Shown piece by piece: positions 18,566 through 25,889 of a stretch of DNA of 25,889 nucleotides. The stretch is from Caulochytrium protostelioides (taxonomy: Eukaryota; Chytridiomycota; Caulochytriomycetes; Caulochytriales; Caulochytriaceae). The stretch covers positions 1 to 25,889 of the forward strand of contig ML014336.1 in assembly GCA_003615045.1 (NCBI GenBank). The letters are read 5' to 3'. Under the pieces are notes generated by a model, which did not search any database, was not told the origin of the DNA, and was given only the letters and a program-made list of their open reading frames with translations. The position numbers and the translations under genes were made by a program. How positions within the stretch are numbered: the stretch's first letter is position 1; the number at the start of each line of letters is the position of its first letter.

Positions 18566-20150
18566 CAGCGATCGCCGTTCACGTGGCGAACGGCCACCCG
18601 ATGCCGGCTGGCGCGGTGCGGGGCGGAGAGACGGCTCTTGCAGGCGCCAGCGTCCGTGATGCGGCCCGAAGTGGCGGGTCTTCACTGCTCCGAAGAGACG
18701 CGATGAAGGGGGTCACTGCGGGAGGGTCACTGGTGGCGGGCGGTCAGCGGGGTCGGTCCACGCACCCCGCTCCACCCAGCTGTCGAACCCGATGCGGACC
18801 GCTCGTATGGTCGCGTCGAGTGGTCGTCCGCGCAGAGGCCACGTGCGATGCCGATCGTTGCGTGTCGGTGGCGTCGGCGTTCCCTCGCACCGCCCATCGG
18901 CCGAGCCTGACGCCGCCGCCTCGAGGCGATGCGGTGCAAGCTGCGGCCGGAGCACCCGCGGATCGGAGTGCGGCGAACGGCAGCCGCGTGCCGCTCCAGT
19001 ATCGACGCTCCCGGGGTGTGAAGGCACACCCGTCCGTCCGTCGCCGTCGCCGGCGCCCAGCGGCCCGCGGCCCAACCCTGGTGGCCGCCGGCCGGCACGG
19101 GAGCCGGCGTGCGCTGCGCCGCGCGGTGCTGCGCCGCTCGTGCTGCGCCGCTCGTGCTGCGCCGCGCCCAGGGTGGCGCAGCACCCTCGGGACCGCATGG
19201 CGTCCACGTGGCGTCCGCGTGGTGTCCGCGTCGTCGGGTAAGAGCCGTGCTGGCACGAGCACGTGCTCGGCGCTGCGTCGCGAAGGCCGCGAAGGGCCTG
19301 GCTCAGCCGTTGGTCCGCCGCCGGGTGAGGCGCGCCCGTCGACGGCAGGATCACCGGCATCGGGGGACATCGACGTCTCCCAACCGCTGAAAGGATGGCG
19401 GCAGCGTCGTTGGCCACTCGGGGGCCGGGCGACGGCGATCGCGCCACCGGCGTCAACGCTGCAAGGAGGATCTGAATCCTTGGATCGCCTCGCAGGACGG
19501 GTCATGAGCACCGTGATTTCTTCTCGGGGGTTTAGCATGAATCCTCATCCGACCAGGCATGCAGAGGTCAGGCCCGTCGTAACGAGCATGGCGCAGGAGC
19601 GCCAGTCGCTGCTGCCGCGCCCGTCCGACCACTCCGATCACTTCTTGTGGTTCGTGGCCGCGCGCCTCATTGGGGGATTCGTCTCCTCGGTCAGCGCTGA
19701 CATCACCGTGCCATTGGGTCCGCGTGGCGACTTGATGGAGTGCGGTCGTCTTCCCCGCCGACCCCGACGGCCCGGCTAGCCCCACTGACCCCGTGGGAGC
19801 CTAATGGTGTTTCCATTGGTCAGCCCCCACACCGAGTCAGCGAGGCGCGGCGGATCCCCTGCTGGCCGTCATACGCGAATACACCGCTTCTGTGTGAGCG
19901 TGGACAGTCATGGCGGAGCGTATCTGGCGCGATGCTTGGGCCGCTGAAGTCGCCCGTGACGCGGCCTACGAACGGGGTTCCGCCGGGAGCGGTCGCCGCA
20001 GCGTCTCACACCCGCCGGCTATGGGACGCCAGAATGACCCATCGCTGGCGCGCGTGGCGTATGGTTGCCGAAGAAGACCGGTCGCTGGCACGGCCCGCGC
20101 ACCCCCCGCGTCCCCGCCAGCGCCGGCGCCACAAAATGAAGCCTTACTTG
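18566..20150. other. Spacer upstream of the KxDL gene; no supported gene
   Basis: GC-rich DNA with overlapping Arg/Pro/Ala-rich frames on both strands. Small internal repeats occur, for example GCTGCGCCGCTCGT-type units at about 19120-19170. A 90-residue frame at 19910-20182 (+) begins MAERIWRDAWAAEVARDAAYERG in a fair start context. It has no recognisable domain and was not called. Confidence 0.45.
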
Positions 20151-22045
20151 TGTGGCGCCACATGCAAAGTGCGGTGAGGTGAATGTCATCAAGGGCTTTT
20201 GCACCAAGAAGGGCCAAAGAAAGGTCCTCCCCTCTTCGCCGTCTCCTCCGCCCGCTGTTCGCCGCCCACCAGACGCATCAGAAAACACAGGGCCGGCCAC
20301 GCCTTTCCTCGATGATTCAGCAAGGCCACATCAGCAGCCTCGGTCCAGGGGATGGCGGTTATCATTTTTCTTTTTGGCTGACAGGGACAGGGATAGGTGG
20401 TCCTGCGGACCACCAGACGCCTCCTCGACGGGCGCGATGAGCTGGACACGGCAGGGGCGGCGATGTGGCAGGCCCGCCGGTCGGCCTGTGATCGCTGATC
20501 CGCCCGTCGCTGTTCGGTCGGTGGCGACACCGCCGGCCCGCGCAGCAGACGGATGGAGGAGTCGGCCACGCCGCACGAGCGGCGGTCCCGATGCTTCTTG
20601 CGCGCCGCGAAGCGGCGACCACGGAGCCCACACACCGGAGAAAATGGCGCGGCGGCATTGGCAGCGGCAGCCCCGACGGCGACGGCGACGGCGCCCTCGG
20701 GGAGCGAAAACGACCCATCTGGACCCATCGGCCAGGCCCATGAGCGCGGCACATGGCGCGGCCGTCGGATCCTCCGTTCTCGGCGAGCGCGAGCGACGTC
20801 GGCGTGGGACTTGCCCTGCGGGATCGGGGTCGGACCGCACGAGTATTTGGCGGCGCCATGCCTCTCCTCCCCCGTGCCGCACGTGTTCTTGCATCACTCA
20901 AAATGGGCCCATCAAAGGCGGCGACCCCCGCTCGAGGATGAGGCTCCTGGCGCTTGCCCAGGGATGACCATATTTTTATACTGAGTTATCATTTTTTTTT
21001 TCATTTGACGGGGTCCTGCATGCCTGCGATGCACGGACACCAGGAGAGACGGCGCCGTTCGCGCGGGTGCATCAGCAAGCGTGCGGCAGTCGGAGGCCAT
21101 GAGGCTGCCGGATCGGGCGAGTCGACCTGTGCGCACCGATGCGCTCCCCCCCAGCATGGACCCCGCGCAGACGCCATCACGCCGCCTCCGCGTGCAGGCG
21201 TTCCGCGCGCATTCTTTGTTTATATATCGCGAATCGGATCAGGCCAGCACATGTTTTGTCCCGGCCGGCTGAGGTTGAGGCAGGATGGGGGTGGCGTGGA
21301 AATGCTGCTCGACAGATGAATGCATGTCTTCTTGGAGCTCGCGCGTTCGACACGAGAAAGGGAGAGCACCCCCTCATGCTGTGCTCTCCTCGGGGACGTT
21401 CTTTCCTCCGCACCCGCCCTCCTTAACGTTCCCGTTCTCGTTGCCCCGTGCAGACCCTGGTGTCGAGTCCGGTAGGACCAAGAGCTTCGACGCGGACCGC
21501 CCCCCTTGCTTGCCAAGCAGCGCCTCCAACGTTTCCCGAGTGAACCCAAATACTGACAAACCGTGCCGAAGCACCGTTGGATCAGCGATTACTCGATCGT
21601 TCGATCCCTCGAGCGGCGACTGCCTCGTCGACCAGCTCGCTCCCTGCCGACCCCACTTGTCGGGCCCAACCCCCTGTTCCAACCACTTCCATCGGCCTTC
21701 CCCTGTTGAAGGCCCTTATCATAGGCTTCAGGTAAGTACACTCCGGCTTTTGCTTCCTTTCACCAGATAAGCGTGCCGAGCACACCGCATTCTTGTCACA
21801 GAGCCCCTTGCAAGACTGGCCCCTTGCCCCGGCAGACGACACCAGTAATAAAAAACACAACCGAACAAGAAAAAACTCAATCGAAAGGCGACGTGATGTG
21901 GTCGTGATGCGAACAAGGCCGCCCACCCCTGGTTCCCGCTGCCTGCGCTCAGCACTCCAGCTCGGAGCGGTGGCCTGTCCCAACCGGTGGTGACGTGATG
22001 GCGGTGGGCGGCCGTCGTTCAGACGTCGGCGGTGCGATGCCGACG

Positions 22046-22105
22046 CTTAACGTGCCAGGCCTTCGTGCCAAGCACCTTAACGTGCCAGGCCTTCGGGCCC
22101 AGCAC
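22046..22105. repeat. 30-base direct tandem repeat, two copies
   Basis: The unit CTTAACGTGCCAGGCCTTCG plus ten further bases occurs at 22046-22075 and 22076-22105 with two mismatches. Confidence 0.9.
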
Positions 22106-24482
22106 CGCCCCTGCCTCATGACCCATCATCTGGCCAAGCGCCGCCGAGTCACGCTGCACCCGCGGCCGAGACCCCCGCGGGTGAGGGGCTTGCTCGCCCA
22201 TGTCCGCCGCGTGCCTGGTACCGTATGTTGTTTTTTGGCTCTGCTTGGGCCCCCCGCCCAGGCGACGGACTCGCGGCCCTGCAACCCATGAAAACGGCAA
22301 GAAAACGTCTCGAAAAGGCCGATTGGCCCGACGCCCACCGGCGGGAGACTCCTGAACAGTGGCGTGCCCCGTCTGACGGCCGGCGGTGCTCCGATTCCGG
22401 CACCTGGACATGCCCTTATTCGCGCAAAGGGAAAAAACATTTTCGGCGTCGTGGCCTTCGTCGACCTCCCCGTGCCGCCCAGTTCGGCTTCGACTTGTCT
22501 TCGGCCCGGGGAACGGGATGCGGCGGTCGAAGCATCGTTCGTAAGCGCCGCCGAGGCTTGCACGAGCGGCCCCCGCCGGCCCACCCCTGCCCCCGATGCC
22601 ACGTCTGTGTTTTGGCAGATGGTGGAATGCGACGCTGCCTTCGCCCAAGCCCACCAGGCTCCAAGGCAGTCCCTTGTGGAGTGTCAAACATGTCCAAGAC
22701 AAAAAGCGTCTCCCGGCCACGCTGGCGCTCTGGCTTGGCCAGACGCGGGGGGGTCGCGTCGGAAGCGCGCTGGATGACGGCGCGACGGAAGCCGCCCTCC
22801 ACGCAAGTCATAGGTGACGGGGCGTGGTGGCATGCTTGGAAGTGCATGGCGATGGTCGGTGTTGTTTTTTCCACCGGGCCACGGTTGATTAGGTGGTTGA
22901 ACCCTGCGGGCTCTTCCGGGGCGAGACCCAGGAGGCCATGGCACGCGCAAGGACGGCCTTCCTGCGGAGCCGACGTGCCAGCACCGAACAGCGAACCCCC
23001 ATGGCGCACGTTGGAAAGGGAAACACGGGGGCCACACAGAGGAGCCGTGACCACCAGGTCTGCGACATGGGCATGAGTCGGTGTTTGCAATGATGCGGTG
23101 ATGATGATTCCTTGTTGGGTCGTGGGGCTCAGGCTTTGATGCCCGACACAGGAGTCGACAACAACGTGTGCGAGGGCCCGTCCATCCAGACCCAGGCGAC
23201 GTCTCTCGGTGCTGAGCTGTGTTGAACCCATCCTTTCTTTGTGGCCTGCGTGGGTCGCTTCGGGCTGCTGCTTCGACCGCGAACCGCATGGCACGGCCCT
23301 ATGGCGGTGAACGGAACGCTTGGCTCCCTTCTTGGAAAAGGGGCTTGGGGGCGGCCGAGCCAACGGGCAAGGAAAACGAAAAGAGCCTACCGCGTGGGGG
23401 CCTCTCTTGGCTGATGACATGGATCCACCCCAACAAAGGACTCACATTTGAAATGATTTGACTGTGATTTGACTTTGAAGAGCGCGAACCGCGCAAGCCT
23501 TGGCGCCGCATACCCGCCTTCCATGACGGATTTTTTCGTGGCTGCTCGTCTCGCCCCGTCGTCGGCCCGTCCGACCCCCTGAGGCGGCTCCTGGTCGGCC
23601 CAACGTTGAGAGCGGTTGCCGGCGGCGCCCCAGCGTTGCCTTGGAAGGCTCGCCGAGACCGCCTGCAACGACGCGACGGGACGCATCATCAGCTCGGCGG
23701 ATGAACCCACGGACTCGGCCCTGACGCGTCGCTTCTTCGGCCTGCCGCCGTGTGCCACGGCGCCGTCCACGACGCGATTCAGGTTAGGTGCCAGGTATCT
23801 CGAGGGATCTGGTCAGCGTGGGCCGGACCGTTTCCGGGGTCGGGTCACCCCAGGTGGAACGGACGGGTGCTGTGCCGTGTCAGAAGCCGAGCTGGACGCC
23901 GTTCGGCCGCGCAGGGCACGAGCGAGAGCGACGCCGCCGGAGCGTTTGTTGGTCGAAGGCGCGGCCCGCGATCCGCGGCCGTTGGTCGTGGCCGTGTCCG
24001 AGACCGTCCGTTGACTTCGAAACACGCGGCCTCCCGGCGTCGCTGTCGCCCCGGTCGACGGACGGACAGGCGTGCCAGCGCCCGGGACACCGTGCGTGGC
24101 CGCTGGGCGCTGCGCAGTTCTGCACGGCCGGCCTCCGCCGGGTGCTTGACGGCGTCTGACGACGCCGCGGCCCCACGGTCGGCAGCGACGCAAGAAACGG
24201 TATCGACGCGCCAGCGACCCTCGGAGGTCGGGCGTCGGCTCTCGTCGACCTGACCGGAGCCCGCCCGCCCCGAGGTCGACCGCACTCGACCTTCAGGCTC
24301 CCGGCAAGCCGTGCGGCCCCGCGAGCCCCGAAGCGACTCGCCGGCCCGCCTGACGTTGCGATTCGCCCCCGTCCGCCATCACGCGGCCTCCGTGGCCGTC
24401 TCGTGGCTCACAGCAGGTCCATGGTGACGGCTTGGTCGCACTCTCCGCGCTCAGGGAACGGCGCCGCCGCCGTCGCCGTCGC

Positions 24483-24513
<31 letters not shown>

Positions 24514-25417
24514 GCTTCATCGTTTGGGTGGCCACCGGCCGCCACGGGAAACGCATCAGGCCGCCCACGCACCGCCCACGCCGCGTCACGGGCGATCCGG
24601 CTGTGTTGGCGGTATACGCGCTGCCCGCTGGAGGCTGGAGACGTGGCGTCGCCACCCGTCGGAGTCTCGGGTCGTCGGGACATCCCGTCGGGTCTGTATG
24701 CGCGCCGCCGCTGTCGGAGAAAGTGTGACACAGCATCATCACAACAAGACAACGAGCACGAGGCGCGCGCGCCCCCCATCCCGTGGAACACGGCAGCGTC
24801 ACCATTTCGCCGCGTCATCAGCAGCATCCTCCTCGCTGTCCTTCCCAAGCGTCGTGAAACCCTGCCGCCCGACCACCTCACTTCCCGCCGCGGTCCCCGC
24901 GTCGTCTCGCCGCTCCGTTCCTCGCTCGGCCCTCGCTGAGTGAGCTCGGTGGGCTTGCCGAAACGAAGGAAAGACAGTCGCCGATCACTCGGTCCCTAAA
25001 AAGCGGTGGCAGGGAGAGGTGACTTGCTGCTGTACGACACGGGGTCGTCGGATGAGACCATCCGGATTCCTGGTTCAACACATCTCGGGATCATCGTTGA
25101 TGTCCTATCCTTCGCCTGGCACCGTTCCGTGATCCCGACGTGATTCGGTGGCGTCATTTCCGTTGTCGTGCCTCCTTGCTCCCCCTTCTCGAGTGCCCTG
25201 AAGCGTGGTCCCCGCGCGCTCCCCTCTTGTCTGTTTCTTTTCGGTTACGTACCTGATCTGTTGCTTTCGCGGGATTTCCGCCGCGGCCGTTGCGTGATCC
25301 AGGCGCCCGCTTCTTGCCTGGGCTGCCGTCGCCCGCCCGCCCGTTGCTGTTGTGACCGCCCGTGTTGTGTGTGCTGTGGAGGACACGTCCGTGCGAGCCG
25401 TGTGCTCACCCGCGCGT

Positions 25418-25450
25418 CGCCATCGCCATCGCCATCGCCATCGCCATCGC
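25418..25450. repeat. (CGCCAT)n hexanucleotide array
   Basis: Five perfect CGCCAT units followed by CGCGAT, in the presumed 5' region of the gene at 25691. Confidence 0.8.
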
Positions 25451-25580
25451 GATCGTCTGTGCCATCGGTGCCCCTGATTCGGTTCGGTTCCGGCGTCCAC
25501 CGGCGCTCGCCGCCGCCCACGCCGCCGCCGCCCGCGTCTCCTCGAGACCGCCTTCGGTGGTTTCCGGCTGCCGTGCTCGC

Positions 25581-25612
25581 CTGCCCTTGCCCTTGCCCTT
25601 GCCCTTGCCCGC
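25581..25612. repeat. (CCCTTG)n hexanucleotide array
   Basis: About four to five CCCTTG units in pyrimidine-rich DNA, some 80 bases upstream of the start codon at 25691. Confidence 0.8.
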
Positions 25613-25690
25613 CTGCTGAGCACACCCACCGCCGGCGGGGCCATCGCCGCTTGAAAAGAAAGAGCCCGGGTCCACCCCGCCTGCGCCGTC

Positions 25691-25794
25691 ATGAGTGGCG
25701 GCGATCGGACTATGCCGTCCATACATCCGTTTGCGGCGGGAGCCCGCGGACCACCACCACCGCCCGAGTCGAGCTACGGTCATTCATACCCCAC

Positions 25795-25889
<95 letters not shown>
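25691..25889 (+). CDS. N-terminus of a polyglutamine protein, cut by the window end
   Basis: The frame begins MSGGDRTMPSIHPFAAGARG, continues with a PPPPP run and a Ser/Tyr/His-rich segment, and then runs into CAG codons from 25796 to the window end. That gives 31 consecutive glutamines with the tract still open. Such Pro- and Gln-rich starts are common in fungal transcription regulators and RNA-binding proteins, but no domain is visible to identify this one. The ATG at 25691 is the first of the frame, with G at +4 but no purine at -3. An ATG at 25712 is an alternative. Confidence 0.6.
25796..25889 (+). repeat. (CAG)31+ trinucleotide array encoding polyglutamine
   Basis: Ninety-four uninterrupted bases of CAG reach the window end with no CAA interruption. 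The array is pure at DNA level and therefore likely unstable. Confidence 0.95.

Larger units (their letters stand above)
20151..25690. other. 5.5-kb stretch without a recognisable gene
   Basis: No frame here shows a conserved family. Local features are: an AT-rich patch at 20970-21003 with a T run; a perfect splice-donor-like CAGGTAAGT at about 21729-21737; a 30-base direct repeat at 22046-22105; a long minus-strand frame at 22416-23420 of unclear status; a minus-strand frame at 23387-23770 with a GRPKKRR basic cluster; a CCG/GCC-rich trinucleotide array near 24461-24514; and a pyrimidine-rich zone at ~25140-25690 that probably serves as promoter or leader for the gene at 25691. Multi-exon or non-coding genes cannot be excluded. 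Confidence 0.4.

Noticed and set aside
19910-20182. 90-residue plus-strand frame starting MAERIWRDAW
   Set aside because: The start is protein-like, but the rest turns into Arg/Pro-rich noise and no family is recognisable.
20955-21003. GGATGACCATATTTTT, reminiscent of the U6 snRNA 3' end
   Set aside because: No conserved U6 core (for example the ACAGAGA box) lies upstream. The likeness is short and probably chance.
21700-21745. Minus-strand sequence ACTTACCTG resembling the 5' end of U1 snRNA
   Set aside because: The match covers only the segment complementary to a 5' splice site, and no Sm site or U1 stem-loop layout follows. It is better explained as a splice-donor-like site on the plus strand.
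1-25889. tRNA, rRNA or telomere repeats
   Set aside because: No A-box/B-box pairs with a cloverleaf, no conserved rRNA core segments and no TTAGGG-type arrays were seen on reading both strands.

Overview
The window looks like nuclear DNA of a GC-rich microbial eukaryote, most likely a fungus or close opisthokont relative. The evidence is four recognisable eukaryotic housekeeping proteins: the spliceosomal scaffold SF3B1/Hsh155, the actin regulator coronin, CTP synthase, and a KxDL-domain protein of the BLOC-1/BORC type. SF3B1 and CTP synthase are uninterrupted reading frames. Coronin has one short GTAAGT...CAG intron. Start codons sit in Kozak-like contexts, and genes are separated by long GC-rich spacers full of short tandem arrays. 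A fungal assignment rests mainly on the coronin N-terminus and the KxDL protein. I cannot place the species.

Layout. Positions 1-1500 are visibly poorer in GC and carry an unrecognised 425-residue ORF whose C-terminal third is made of imperfect repeats. Positions ~1560-2450 (minus strand) hold a decayed copy of a Fanzor (eukaryotic TnpB-like) nuclease. SF3B1 (3328-7464, +) and coronin (7628-9166, -) are a convergent pair. Positions ~10516-12126 (+) hold a second, better preserved but still broken Fanzor, preceded by a coding-like block of unknown family. CTP synthase lies at 13578-15386 (+). A hypothetical 297-residue protein at 16129-17022 (+) starts directly after a GCATC/GCATG pentanucleotide array. 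It is followed by a ~165-190 bp near-perfect palindrome (about 17052-17240) that looks like a foldback/MITE element or a hairpin-RNA source. The KxDL gene lies at 17543-18565 (-). Positions 18566-25690 hold no gene I can support. The window ends inside the N-terminus of a new gene (25691 onward) that runs into a polyglutamine tract.

How the parts relate. The housekeeping genes are functionally unrelated (splicing, actin, nucleotide synthesis, endolysosomal transport), as expected for a eukaryotic chromosome without operons. The accessory layer is the more interesting part: two related Fanzor copies in opposite orientation bracket the SF3B1-coronin pair. One keeps an apparent Asp/Glu/Asp RuvC triad but has a frame break and an in-frame stop. 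The other has lost the third acidic residue. The large palindrome, the GC-poor repeat protein and many 5-7 bp arrays add to the picture of a region reshaped by mobile DNA and replication slippage.
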